From Neobacillus sp. PS3-40 (GTDB taxonomy: Bacteria; Bacillota; Bacilli; Bacillales; Cytobacillaceae): 64,000 nucleotides of DNA. Shown piece by piece: positions 20,384-28,981 of the stretch. Position 1 is the stretch's first letter. Each line of letters opens with the position of its first letter. The notes under the pieces are model-generated. The model worked only from the letters and a program-made list of their open reading frames with translations, made no database searches and was not told the origin of the DNA. Where the stretch lies: positions 2,794,001-2,858,000 of the forward strand of contig NZ_CP133266.1 in assembly GCF_030915485.1 (NCBI RefSeq), in the 5' to 3' direction. Position numbers and translations under genes: made by a program.

Positions 20384-20692
20384 CCCTCTACTTTGTTTAG
20401 TGAATATCCGATAGTTTTACTTAATGCCATGAACTTTCGTATATGAAGGACTTTTTAGTTCCCTCGAAATAACCCAAGCATTTTTCCATGTTAAATAATA
20501 TGCTAATTCAGTTGTGATTTGGAAAGTTATTTGAGTTTTTCTCCATGTTATCTGAACTACTTAAAAATTTTTTTCAAAACTTATATTTTGTTTCTTAACT
20601 TGTTGTAGGAATGTGCTATTCTTTGAGATGAAGTTATTTAATAGGACTACAGGAAATTCAAATACTAATTGTCCATGCTGGGGAGAAAAAGA

Positions 20693-21658
20693 ATGTTAGT
20701 AAAGATTAATCGTCAACTCGAAAAAATGATGCCGTTTATAACTCCCGTTAGCGTTGTAATCGGGGTGTTATTAGCATCTTACTTAAAAAATTATTCATTT
20801 TTGATTCCATGGATATTTGCCTTTATGACATTTTCGGGAAGCCTGGGCTCTAATTTCAAATCGTTAAAAGAGGCGATAGTTCATCCATTTCCGATAATTG
20901 TTACACTATGTTTATTACACATTGTAATGCCGTTATGGGCATGGGGGATTGGTCATCTTACTTTTAATGGTGATGTATACACCATTTCAGGGATAATCAT
21001 GGCAATGGTGATCCCGACTGGTATTACGAGCTTTATATGGGTTTCCATCTACAAAGGAAATATCCCAATGACTCTTTCGATTATTCTAATTGATACATTA
21101 TTATCACCGTTTATTGTGCCATTTTCACTTTCGGTGTTTATCGGTCAAAAAGTAGATATGGATGTTTTGGGTATTATGAAAGGCTTATTAGGAATGATCG
21201 TTATCCCCTCGCTGTTTGGAATGGTTTTAAATCACTTAACTAAAGGTAAAGTCAAGCACACGTTGGGATTGCGTTTAGCCCCCATTTCTAAAATTTGCCT
21301 AGGATTTGTTGTAATGCTAAATGGAGCAGTCGTGGCTCCCTATTTACGACATGTAAGTTTGAAACTTGTTGGAATTACCTTAGTTGTCTTTTTTATTGCA
21401 ATGTCAGGATATTTACTGTCTTTTTTTGTAGGAAAAATAATGAAGAGCAATCAAGAAACGATTATCACTTTAACATTTACAGGTGGAATGAGAAACATTA
21501 GTGCGGGGGCTGTATTAGCCGTCTCCTATTTCCCGGCATCTGTTGCAGTACCTGTCGTTGTTGGGATGCTTTTTCAACAAATTCTTGCATCATTCAATGG
21601 ATACTTCCTTGACCAATATTTTAATCGGCGTGTTCAAAAGCAGGGTATTTCTGTTTAA
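20693..21658 (+). CDS. Bile acid:sodium symporter family (BASS) transporter
   Basis: A 321-residue membrane protein with about nine to ten helices and the BASS fold of the YocS/ASBT type. Landmarks are FMTFSGSLGSNFKSLKEA (the conserved domain-start helix), the discontinuous-helix region MVIPTGITSFIWVSIYKGN and the C-terminal TFTGGMRNISAGAVLA. These transporters carry organic anions (bile acids, pantoate, 2-oxoacids) with sodium; the substrate here is unknown. ATG 20693 is preferred, with GGGGAG 7 nt upstream, over in-frame ATG 20675 and TTG 20669. Single gene, closed by the hairpin at 21747. Confidence 0.85.
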   Translation: MLVKINRQLEKMMPFITPVSVVIGVLLASYLKNYSFLIPWIFAFMTFSGSLGSNFKSLKEAIVHPFPIIVTLCLLHIVMPLWAWGIGHLTFNGDVYTISGIIMAMVIPTGITSFIWVSIYKGNIPMTLSIILIDTLLSPFIVPFSLSVFIGQKVDMDVLGIMKGLLGMIVIPSLFGMVLNHLTKGKVKHTLGLRLAPISKICLGFVVMLNGAVVAPYLRHVSLKLVGITLVVFFIAMSGYLLSFFVGKIMKSNQETIITLTFTGGMRNISAGAVLAVSYFPASVAVPVVVGMLFQQILASFNGYFLDQYFNRRVQKQGISV

Positions 21659-21746
21659 AAATAGGGGAAATTGTAAATATATATATAACATGTTCCAAAT
21701 TTCGAGGTATTTCCCGGAAAATTGTCGGTATTTATCGTAAAAAAGT

Positions 21747-21779
21747 AGGGCCTGTCATCTGAAGTAGATGGCAGGCCCT
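21747..21779. terminator. Bidirectional terminator between convergent genes
   Basis: AGGGCCTGTCATCT and AGATGGCAGGCCCT arms (one G-U pair) around GAAGT, between the BASS transporter and the NO reductase gene. A-rich sequence on the left supplies T residues for the minus strand. Confidence 0.75.
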
Positions 21780-21789
21780 AGCGCTTCTC

Positions 21790-24075
21790 TTAAACTTTTT
21801 TAGCTTCTGTTTCGGCATAATCTAACCGTTTGTCAGTAACAGACCAGCCTGTTTTAAGCCCAATAATAAACCAAACTAGTGCAAGTGCACCAATTGCAAA
21901 TATGGTATCGCCGACGATTCTCATCCAAACGAAAAAGTGGACAATATCTCTGGACATGAAAGCAGCAGAACGAGCATACCACATTCCATGCTGTACACTT
22001 GCCCAAGTTTGCATGAGCCCAATCGGTAAAAGACTGATTAAGACCATTAAGGCAAGCCCAATATTAATGGCCCAAAATGCAAATTTTAGTGAACCTGTTT
22101 TCCAACCTCGTTTAACTGTTAAACCACGCAAGCAGAAAAGCATTAGGCCCATTCCAAGCATCCCATAAACACCAAATAATGCAGTGTGTGCATGGACTGG
22201 TGTGGTATTTAGTCCCTGCATATAGTACAACGAAATTGGTGGATTTATGAAGAAGCCGAATAATCCTGCCCCGACTAAATTCCAGAAGGAAACAGCCATG
22301 AAGAAATAAATCGGCCACTTGTACTCAGAGACCCATTTTCGAGCACGGCTCCGTGTCAGATTTTCATAGGCTTCAAAGCCGATGAATACAAGGGGAACAA
22401 CTTCCAATGCACTAAATGTTGCGCCAAAAGCTAGAACACCTGTTGGAGTTCCACTAAAATATAAATGGTGGAAAGTTCCAATGATACCACCGAATAAGAA
22501 GATGATTGTAGAGAATAAAACAGATGAAGTAGCTGTTCGAATTCCGAGTAGCCCCATTCTTGTAAACAAGAAGGCCATAACAACAGTTGCAAATACTTCA
22601 AAGAAGCCCTCGACCCATAAATGGACTACCCACCAGCGCCAGTATTCTGCCATAGCAAGATTGCTATGTTGCCCCCACATTAAGCCTGGGATATAGAAGA
22701 CCGGAATAGCTGTAGAAGCAAGTAAAAATAATGCAAGTAAGTGACGACTTTCTTTTAAATTTTTAAATGCTGGCCATATGGCACGAGTTAACAGGAATAG
22801 CCATAGAAATAATCCGATAGTAAGGAATATTTGCCAAAATCGGCCTATGTCTGTGTATTCATACCCTTGATGTCCGAACCAGAAGTTTGTTGTTAAATTC
22901 ATTTGTTGTCTTGTAGCAAGCCATTGTCCAAATAAGGAGCCAACTACAATAATAAGCAAACAAACAAAAAGAATATTAACCCCTAAGCGTTGAAATTTTG
23001 GTTCATGACCAGATACTGCGGGTGCAATAAATAAACCTGTTGCAAGCCATGCAGTCGCAATCCAGAAAATTCCTAATTGGGTATGCCATGATCTCGTTAC
23101 AGCATATGGAATCCAATCAGCAATCGGAAGCCCATAAAAACTGTTGCCCTCAACCTGATAGTGTCCAGTTATTGCCCCAAGACCAACTTGGACAATCCAT
23201 AAAGCTGCGACTACCCAGAAGTATTTCTGCGTAGCCTTCATTGAAGGAGTTGGTGATAATGCCAGTAATGGATCCCTTTCAGGATAGGATTCCTCCCCTT
23301 CGCTTTCTTCATGTTTTTGGCTAGCATAGTACCATGCTAATCCGCCGATTCCTCCAAGAAGTAAAACAAAGCTAATAACTGACCAGATAACCATTTCCCC
23401 AGTTGGTTTATTGTCAATTAAAGTTTCATTTGGAAAGTTATTTGTATAGGTAACTTGATCCCCAGGTCGGTTTGTTTCGGTAGACCAAGTGGCCCACCAA
23501 ATAAAACTAACAAATGATTTAAGGCGAGCAGGATCTTTAATGACATTTTTTGGCATTGCATAAGTATCTCGTAATTTATCCAAAGCAGGATCATCGGAAA
23601 ATAAAGAAATATAATATTGACCAATATTTTTGATTGCTTCAGCCCTTAAAGGGGATATGACAATTTCTTTACTCTCTTCATTATATGTGTTTTTTCTAAT
23701 TTCCTTCTTTAACCTTTCCCGCAGAGCTGCTTTTGTTTCATCGTTAAGTGATGAATACTTTTTCCCTTGATCTTTCATAGCCCAAGTATTTAACAACCAC
23801 ATTGATTCACGGTGAAGCCAATCTGCGGTCCAATCAGGTGCAACATATGCCCCATGGCCCCAAATACTACCAAGCTCTTGTCCGCCGATGGATTGCCAAA
23901 CATTTTGCCCTGTTTGAATATCCTCTTTGGTAAACAGGACCGTTCCATCTGTGGTTACAACCTGTTTTGGTACTGGCGGTTCGGTATAGACGAGCCGTCC
24001 TCCGTAGTACCCTAGGATAGCGAATGAAACGATAAATACGATTCCTAAGCTAATCCACAATCGAGTATAACGCAT
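21790..24075 (-). CDS. norB: Quinol-dependent nitric oxide reductase (qNorB)
   Basis: A 761-residue integral membrane enzyme that reduces two NO to N2O with electrons from menaquinol. The length and the N-terminal periplasmic extension (about residues 35-210, with GQNVWQSIGGQELGSIWGHGAYVAPDW) identify the single-subunit qNor type rather than the cytochrome-c-dependent form; no CxxCH haem c motif is present. About 14 helices follow, with the haem and FeB histidines in SWHTQLGIFWIATAW, WWVVHLWVEGFFE, GTFHHLYFSGTP and VHAHTALFGVYG. Single gene with its own promoter. In this organism it either completes denitrification from nitrite or detoxifies NO. Confidence 0.96.
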   Translation of the reverse strand: MRYTRLWISLGIVFIVSFAILGYYGGRLVYTEPPVPKQVVTTDGTVLFTKEDIQTGQNVWQSIGGQELGSIWGHGAYVAPDWTADWLHRESMWLLNTWAMKDQGKKYSSLNDETKAALRERLKKEIRKNTYNEESKEIVISPLRAEAIKNIGQYYISLFSDDPALDKLRDTYAMPKNVIKDPARLKSFVSFIWWATWSTETNRPGDQVTYTNNFPNETLIDNKPTGEMVIWSVISFVLLLGGIGGLAWYYASQKHEESEGEESYPERDPLLALSPTPSMKATQKYFWVVAALWIVQVGLGAITGHYQVEGNSFYGLPIADWIPYAVTRSWHTQLGIFWIATAWLATGLFIAPAVSGHEPKFQRLGVNILFVCLLIIVVGSLFGQWLATRQQMNLTTNFWFGHQGYEYTDIGRFWQIFLTIGLFLWLFLLTRAIWPAFKNLKESRHLLALFLLASTAIPVFYIPGLMWGQHSNLAMAEYWRWWVVHLWVEGFFEVFATVVMAFLFTRMGLLGIRTATSSVLFSTIIFLFGGIIGTFHHLYFSGTPTGVLAFGATFSALEVVPLVFIGFEAYENLTRSRARKWVSEYKWPIYFFMAVSFWNLVGAGLFGFFINPPISLYYMQGLNTTPVHAHTALFGVYGMLGMGLMLFCLRGLTVKRGWKTGSLKFAFWAINIGLALMVLISLLPIGLMQTWASVQHGMWYARSAAFMSRDIVHFFVWMRIVGDTIFAIGALALVWFIIGLKTGWSVTDKRLDYAETEAKKV

Positions 24076-24137
24076 GAATATACACCTCCATTAAATTTCG
24101 ATGAAAATCAACAACAGATATCGATAAATTAAAAATC

Positions 24138-24166
24138 ATTACATATATCCTTCCCCTTGTTACCAA
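24138..24166 (-). promoter_or_regulatory. Promoter of norB
   Basis: On the minus strand TTGGTA (24161-24166), a 17-bp spacer and TGTAAT (24138-24143), about 60 bp upstream of the norB start. No clear Fnr dyad (TGTGA-N6-TCACA) was seen. Confidence 0.5.
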
Positions 24167-24225
24167 AAATATTCAGTAATTCATTTAAATGGAAAATAGG
24201 ATACAAGTAGCCTACCAAATATATA

Positions 24226-24320
24226 GAAAACTCGCCGATTGGTGAGCCCCCTAAGGGCGACAATTAGGCGTAGTTGCCCTTATGCACTAGCAGAATTTAT
24301 GGATATAAATTCTGCTTAGC
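24226..24320 (-). repeat. Dispersed terminator-like repeat, copy 6 (inverted)
   Basis: A full-length A-type copy on the minus strand: hairpin AGCAGAATTTATATCC, then GCATAAGGGCAACTACGCC, the CCTTAGGGGGCTCACC block and CTCACC-AATC-GGCGAG followed by TTTTCTAT. It lies in a divergent promoter region, unlike most copies, which follow genes. Confidence 0.8.
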
Positions 24321-24573
24321 CAATTATAGTAAGCAAAAAATAATCTAGCTGCATAGTCAATGCCGATTCGACGTATTAAATTATTAAAATTGTAAAATAG
24401 TAGTTTACTAAAGTTTTTTAATCATTTATGATTGTATATAAATACAAATGATATTATAATAATGTATATTCTCAAAATTATAAATATTATTATAATACAA
24501 TTAGTATAATGTTTATTTGTAATATTGTAAATATTATAATAATTTTAAAGTAGAAGAAATAGGAGGAAAAGTA

Positions 24574-25389
24574 ATGAAAAAGTTTAATATTTTTATAACA
24601 ATCATGGTATTATCTCTTGCTTTTATTCTATCAGCGTGTGGAACGACTAAAACAAGTGGGAGCGAAGAAAAGAGCAATGAAATCAAAACTCTGAGAGTCG
24701 TAACGGATGCTGCATATGCACCGTTTGAATACATGGATAAAGGTAAAATAGTTGGATTTGATGTAGATTTCCTAAATGCAGTAGCTAAAGAAGCAGGGTA
24801 TAAGGTTAATATTGAACATGTTGGTTGGGATCCATTGTTTGTTGAATTAAAGGGAAAAACAGCTGATCTTGGAATTTCAGCTATCACAATTAATGATAAA
24901 CGAAAACAAACCTATGATTTTTCAAATCCATACTTTTTATCTACAAATATGATTCTAGTTCCAGAGGGTAGTACAATTAAGAGTGCTGACGATCTTAAAG
25001 ATAAAGTTGTAGCAGTCCAAAACGGTACAACAGGTCAGGAAGTTGTTGAAAAAATTCTTGGAACTAATAGTCCAAATGTTAAAAAATTCGAAAATAACAA
25101 CTTGGCAATTATGGAGCTAAAAGACGGTGGGGCAAAGGCTGTAGTGGCTGATAATACTGTTGTGGAAGCATATGCGAAAAATAATCCAAATGATAAGTTA
25201 GTAACTATTGCAGATACTAAAAACTTTTCTAATGAATTTTATGGACTAATGTTTCCAAAGGGTAGCAAGCTAAAAGCTGATTTTGATAAATCGATAGCTA
25301 AAGTAATTGATAATGGGACATATACAAAATTATACAAACAATGGTTTAAAGTAAATCCTGATGTAAAAACATTAAAAACACAGCAATAA
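24574..25389 (+). CDS. Amino-acid ABC transporter substrate-binding lipoprotein
   Basis: A 271-residue extracellular solute-binding protein of family 3 (amino acids). A lipoprotein signal peptide ends in LSAC with the lipid-bearing Cys at residue 22. Ligand-binding signatures are VVTDAAYAPFEYMD..GKIVGFDVDF near 48-70 and ADLGISAITINDKRKQTYDFSNPY near 100. ATG 24574 follows AGGAGG. Permease and ATPase genes follow in the same direction, making a complete importer. Its closest named types bind polar or basic amino acids; specificity is not readable here. Confidence 0.93.
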   Translation: MKKFNIFITIMVLSLAFILSACGTTKTSGSEEKSNEIKTLRVVTDAAYAPFEYMDKGKIVGFDVDFLNAVAKEAGYKVNIEHVGWDPLFVELKGKTADLGISAITINDKRKQTYDFSNPYFLSTNMILVPEGSTIKSADDLKDKVVAVQNGTTGQEVVEKILGTNSPNVKKFENNNLAIMELKDGGAKAVVADNTVVEAYAKNNPNDKLVTIADTKNFSNEFYGLMFPKGSKLKADFDKSIAKVIDNGTYTKLYKQWFKVNPDVKTLKTQQ

Positions 25390-25462
25390 ATGATATTTAT
25401 AGTGATTGCGTAACTCTCAGACATTGGTAGTTACGCAATTTTCAGTTTAAGAGAGGGGTAAA

Positions 25463-26122
25463 ATGATGGATTTTCGCTGGGACATCGTAGTTGAATATGG
25501 TCCTTTTTTTCTAAAAGGGACCATATTAACAATAGGGCTTTCAATAGCTAGTATTTTAATTGGAACATTCCTTGGATTATTAATTGGGCTAGGAAAAATT
25601 GTAAGGAATAAATTAATTGCTTTACCATTTAATTTATATATTACTTTTTTCCGTGGAACACCGATGTTGGTCCAAATTTTATTGATTCATTTTGCCGTTG
25701 TTCCACTGCTTCTTGGAAAAACGAATGGAATTCTTGCAGCAATTGTAACGCTTTCGCTAAATTCTGCAGCATATATTGCTGAAATTTTCCGGGCAGGGAT
25801 TCAGTCAATTGATAAAGGTCAAATGGAAGCAGCCCGTTCATTGGGAATGACCCATATACAAGCAATGAAATATGTTATATTACCACAAGCATTTAAAAGA
25901 ATGATCCCGCCGCTTGGGAATGAGTTTGTTGTGCTAATTAAAGAATCATCATTGGCTTCACTGATTGCTGCGCCAGAACTTATGTACTGGGGTAGAGCGA
26001 TGCAAGGTCAGTATTTCAGGGTTTGGGAACCGTATTTAACAGTTGCAGTTATTTATCTCTTTTTAACTCTAACTTTAAGCTTCTTGTTAACTCGTCTTGA
26101 AAGAAGGTTGGCAACAGAATGA
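25463..26122 (+). CDS. Amino-acid ABC transporter permease
   Basis: A 219-residue HisM/GlnP-type permease with five membrane segments. The family motif [13 protein letters not shown] lies near residue 63, and the cytoplasmic EAA loop ([35 protein letters not shown]) near 120-155, which couples to the ATPase. Start ATG 25463 (followed by a second ATG) has GAGAGGGG upstream. It overlaps the ATPase gene by 4 bp. Confidence 0.94.
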   Translation: MMDFRWDIVVEYGPFFLKGTILTIGLSIASILIGTFLGLLIGLGKIVRNKLIALPFNLYITFFRGTPMLVQILLIHFAVVPLLLGKTNGILAAIVTLSLNSAAYIAEIFRAGIQSIDKGQMEAARSLGMTHIQAMKYVILPQAFKRMIPPLGNEFVVLIKESSLASLIAAPELMYWGRAMQGQYFRVWEPYLTVAVIYLFLTLTLSFLLTRLERRLATE

Positions 26123-26841
26123 TTAAAGTCAAAAATTTAAAAAAGTCATTTGGACATCATGAAGTTCTTTCAGATATAAGTGTTTCAGTTAAACCACAGG
26201 AGGTAGTGGTTGTGATTGGACCGTCTGGGTCAGGAAAATCCACTTTCTTGCGATGTTTAAACATGCTTGAAACAATTACTGATGGACATGTTTTAATTGA
26301 AGGTGTCGATATTACTGATAAAAAAACTGACATCAATAAGGTCAGGACCGAAATCGGAATGGTTTTTCAACAGTTTAATTTATTCCCGCATAAAACAGTC
26401 ATTGAAAATATTATGATGGCTCCTATTCGGGTAAGGAAGACGCCAGCAGAAAAGGCAAGAATAAAAGGATTAGAGCTTTTGAAAAAGGTAGGTTTAGAAG
26501 ATAAAGCGAATGCGTATCCAGATTCACTGTCTGGTGGTCAAAAGCAACGTGTGGCTATCGCAAGGGCCCTTGCGATGGAACCAAACATCATGTTGTTTGA
26601 CGAACCAACTTCAGCACTCGACCCAGAGATGGTTGGTGAAGTATTAGAAGTAATGAAACAATTGGCCAAGGAAGGTATGACCATGGTGGTTGTGACACAT
26701 GAAATGGGATTCGCCAAAGAAGTTGGTGATCGTGTTCTCTTCATGGATGGGGGCATTATTGTTGAGGAAAATGAACCAAATAAATTATTTGAAAACCCAC
26801 AACAAGATCGAACAAAAGCCTTTTTAAGTAAGATTTTGTAG
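26119..26841 (+). CDS. Amino-acid ABC transporter ATP-binding protein
   Basis: A 240-residue ATPase of the GlnQ/PAAT class. Walker A is GPSGSGKST at residues 34-42, the Q-loop is [12 protein letters not shown], the ABC signature [17 protein letters not shown] lies near 136, Walker B is [14 protein letters not shown] and the H-loop is VVVTHEM. Its ATG overlaps the permease stop, so the subunits are translationally coupled. It energises uptake of an amino acid together with the two upstream genes. Confidence 0.95.
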   Translation: MIKVKNLKKSFGHHEVLSDISVSVKPQEVVVVIGPSGSGKSTFLRCLNMLETITDGHVLIEGVDITDKKTDINKVRTEIGMVFQQFNLFPHKTVIENIMMAPIRVRKTPAEKARIKGLELLKKVGLEDKANAYPDSLSGGQKQRVAIARALAMEPNIMLFDEPTSALDPEMVGEVLEVMKQLAKEGMTMVVVTHEMGFAKEVGDRVLFMDGGIIVEENEPNKLFENPQQDRTKAFLSKIL

Positions 26842-26868
26842 GGAAATCGCCATTGTAAAATGGGCAAA

Positions 26869-26914
26869 CCCGAACTATGAACGCCAAACAAAGGTGTTCA
26901 TAATTCGGTTTTTT
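26869..26914 (+). terminator. Terminator of the amino-acid ABC operon
   Basis: CCGAACTATGAACGCC and GGTGTTCATAATTCGG arms followed by six T residues. Immediately after it comes GAGTTTTCTTT, which looks like the tail of a further dispersed-repeat copy. Confidence 0.85.
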
Positions 26915-26924
26915 GAGTTTTCTT

Positions 26925-27023
26925 TAGCTAAGCAGAATTTATATCCATAAATTCTGCTAGCGCATAAGTGCAACTACGCCCAATCATCGCCCTTAGGGGC
27001 TCGCCAATCGGCGAGTTTTCTTT
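26925..27023 (+). repeat. Dispersed terminator-like repeat, copy 7
   Basis: A full-length A-type copy close to consensus: AGCAGAATTTATATCCATAA hairpin, CGCATAAGTGCAACTACGCC, ATCGCCCTTAGGGGCTCGCC and terminal hairpin followed by TTTTCTTT. Directly joined to copy 8. Confidence 0.88.
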
Positions 27024-27098
27024 AGCTAATTAGGAAAGTATAAGTGCAACTAGGATATCGCCGGCGCCTTAAGGCTTGGCGCTAGCCAAGTTTTCTTT
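27024..27098 (+). repeat. Dispersed terminator-like repeat, copy 8 (subfamily B)
   Basis: A B-type copy whose first hairpin has lost one arm (AGGAAAGTATAAGTGCAAC). It has the complete ATCGCCGGCGCCTTAAGGC block and CTTGGCGCTAGCCAAG hairpin with TTTTCTTT. Confidence 0.82.
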
Positions 27099-27099
27099 A

Positions 27100-27360
27100 T
27101 TATTTTTTCCAGCGCTCAAGCTTATGTATATTCCTTGTAAAAAACCAGGCAACAAATTTAGGCATTCCAAATTTAATAATTTTCTCCTTAACTCGTCCTT
27201 TCATTTCTTCAACGGAAATATCAGGTAAGGAAAATTCCCCTTGATTATAACAATGGCTGCAAAATTTAAGGCTTTTTTCTCCGTTTTTCTCCGTCCCTCT
27301 GCGTTGTTCATTTTTAGCAAGAGGCATTCCACAGCTTTGGCAATTTTTATATTTTTTCAT
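27100..27360 (-). CDS. Putative zinc-ribbon protein
   Basis: An 86-residue protein with an N-terminal zinc ribbon, CQSCGMPL at residues 8-15 and CSHCYNQGEFSLPDIS near 34, matching the Zn_ribbon_2 type found in small bacterial proteins of unknown role. The rest is basic and helical. Start ATG 27360 overlaps the stop of the upstream unknown gene by 4 bp, so the two are coupled. No terminator is obvious beyond it other than the dispersed repeat read in reverse. Confidence 0.75.
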   Translation of the reverse strand: MKKYKNCQSCGMPLAKNEQRRGTEKNGEKSLKFCSHCYNQGEFSLPDISVEEMKGRVKEKIIKFGMPKFVAWFFTRNIHKLERWKK

Positions 27361-27890
27361 TTTAAAACTCCTTTTGTGTTTCTTTTATCAAAATCAAAAA
27401 CATCAACAATTTTATCCGCTTTTACTCGGTTTTGGCAAAGCCTAAACAATTGATCAAAGAATGTTTCAACTTGTAATTTAGATTGAGGAATCATGATTTG
27501 AATGGTTGTTGAACCAAAGGTTTGCTTAAAATAAGATTTCCTTTGATCATTTTTTCCATCTCGCTTTAAAGGGATGTACTTCCAGACAAGATGGAGGCCA
27601 TTTTCCAATTCTTCAATTTGGCGGATCTCTGCGAAAGTTGTTGATTTATCATGAGAGTAAACTACTAAATAATAATTATCATTGCGATGCCAATCGATAA
27701 AAATCAAATAATAGCTTGTTTCACTGTCGAGTTTAGTAACTTTGTACCCAGCAATAACTGGTTTTCCATTTGTCCATTGATGAAATCTAGGTAAGGTCCC
27801 ACTCTTCGTGTCTAGTTTATTAATTTCATAAGTTGACGGGATAGATTCATCAATACATTGGGATAGAAAAATAGCCTGTTCTTTTTCCAT
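27357..27890 (-). CDS. Conserved-looking protein of unknown function
   Basis: A 177-residue soluble protein that I do not recognise. The N-terminal half reads as a compact alpha/beta domain ([29 protein letters not shown]), the C-terminal half as helices ([25 protein letters not shown]). No signal, membrane segment or catalytic motif is visible. It is the first gene of a two-gene minus-strand unit with the zinc-ribbon gene. ATG 27890 has AAGGAGAT upstream. Confidence 0.65.
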   Translation of the reverse strand: MEKEQAIFLSQCIDESIPSTYEINKLDTKSGTLPRFHQWTNGKPVIAGYKVTKLDSETSYYLIFIDWHRNDNYYLVVYSHDKSTTFAEIRQIEELENGLHLVWKYIPLKRDGKNDQRKSYFKQTFGSTTIQIMIPQSKLQVETFFDQLFRLCQNRVKADKIVDVFDFDKRNTKGVLK

Positions 27891-28034
27891 GACACGATCT
27901 CCTTAGTGTTCTTTAAACACTATTATACGTTGAGAGGAAACGAAAATGGAAGGCAATGCTGTAAAGCCCTTGTAAATAAGGTGAAAGTTTGGCATTCTTT
28001 AAATAACAATTCTCAATTTAAAGGTGTGGGTATC

Positions 28035-28742
28035 ATGCGTATTAATAAATATATTAGCGAGTCTGGCAAAGCATCTAGGCGTGGTGCAGATAAATTGATT
28101 AGTGAAGGAAGAGTCACTATAAATGGAAAAATTGCAAAAATAGGCAGCCAGGTTGAACCAGGGGATGATGTTAAAGTAAGTGGAGATCCCATTCGGATGG
28201 CCAGAAACTATGTCTATATTGCCTTAAATAAACCTGTTGGCATTACTAGCACAACAGAAAAAGGAGTAAAGGGGAATATTGTTGATTTAGTTAATCATCC
28301 TTTAAGAATATACAATATTGGGCGATTGGATAAAGAATCAGATGGATTAATCCTCCTTACGAATGATGGAGATATTGTAAATGAAATTTTACGTGCCGAA
28401 AATAAACATGAAAAAGAATATATTGTCTCAGTAGACAAGCCAATCACCCCTGCGTTTTTGAAGCAAATGGCAGAAGGGGTGAAAATTCTAAATACAAAAA
28501 CACTTCCTTGTGAAGTCGTACAGCTTTCAAAATTTGTCTTTCAAATCACTTTAACACAGGGTCTAAATCGCCAAATTCGGCGTATGTGTGAAGAACTTGG
28601 ATACGAAGTGTATCGATTGCAACGAACTCGAATTATGAATATTCATTTGGGAAACCTACAGCTTGGACAATGGAGAGATTTAACGAAGAAAGAGCGCAAC
28701 CAATTGTTCCAAGATCTAAACTATGAACCAAAAGAATGGTGA
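28035..28742 (+). CDS. rluF: 23S rRNA pseudouridine synthase, RluF-type
   Basis: A 235-residue enzyme of the RsuA/RluB/E/F family that converts a specific uridine in 23S rRNA to pseudouridine. An N-terminal S4 RNA-binding domain ([20 protein letters not shown], residues 3-22) is followed by the catalytic domain with NKPVGITST near 66 and the catalytic Asp99 in [27 protein letters not shown] is the family's C-terminal motif. ATG 28035 gives the normal S4 start; an upstream in-frame extension adds unconserved residues. Assignment to RluF rather than a sister is by overall resemblance. Confidence 0.87.
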   Translation: MRINKYISESGKASRRGADKLISEGRVTINGKIAKIGSQVEPGDDVKVSGDPIRMARNYVYIALNKPVGITSTTEKGVKGNIVDLVNHPLRIYNIGRLDKESDGLILLTNDGDIVNEILRAENKHEKEYIVSVDKPITPAFLKQMAEGVKILNTKTLPCEVVQLSKFVFQITLTQGLNRQIRRMCEELGYEVYRLQRTRIMNIHLGNLQLGQWRDLTKKERNQLFQDLNYEPKEW

Positions 28743-28748
28743 AATTAT

Positions 28749-28794
28749 AGAGGATGGGCCGTGTATTAAATCATCGGTCCATTCTCTTTTTTTT
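28749..28794 (+). terminator. Rho-independent terminator
   Basis: AGAGGATGGGCCG and CGGTCCATTCTCT arms (two G-U pairs) followed by a run of T residues after rluF. Confidence 0.85.
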
Positions 28795-28981
28795 ATGGAA
28801 TGATGATGGAGATGTTCTATTTGTCTCTAAATTGAAATCAAATCGAAACCTCCTGTAAAGAAAGCTTTGGTAGAATAATTCAAATAGGGACCTATAAGGA
28901 AAACTTTACACGAATAATATGTAGGAATATATGTATCTCTTTTCCATATGAATAGAATGGTTCACAACAGGGGGGAAAGAA

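Larger units (their letters stand above)
24076..24573. other. Divergent intergenic region, norB / amino-acid ABC
   Basis: A 498-bp gap. The left part holds the norB promoter, the middle (24226-24320) an inverted dispersed repeat, and 24370-24545 is extremely AT-rich with several TATAAT-like strings (near 24450, 24490 and 24535), one of which should serve the ABC operon. No riboswitch was recognised. Confidence 0.5.
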
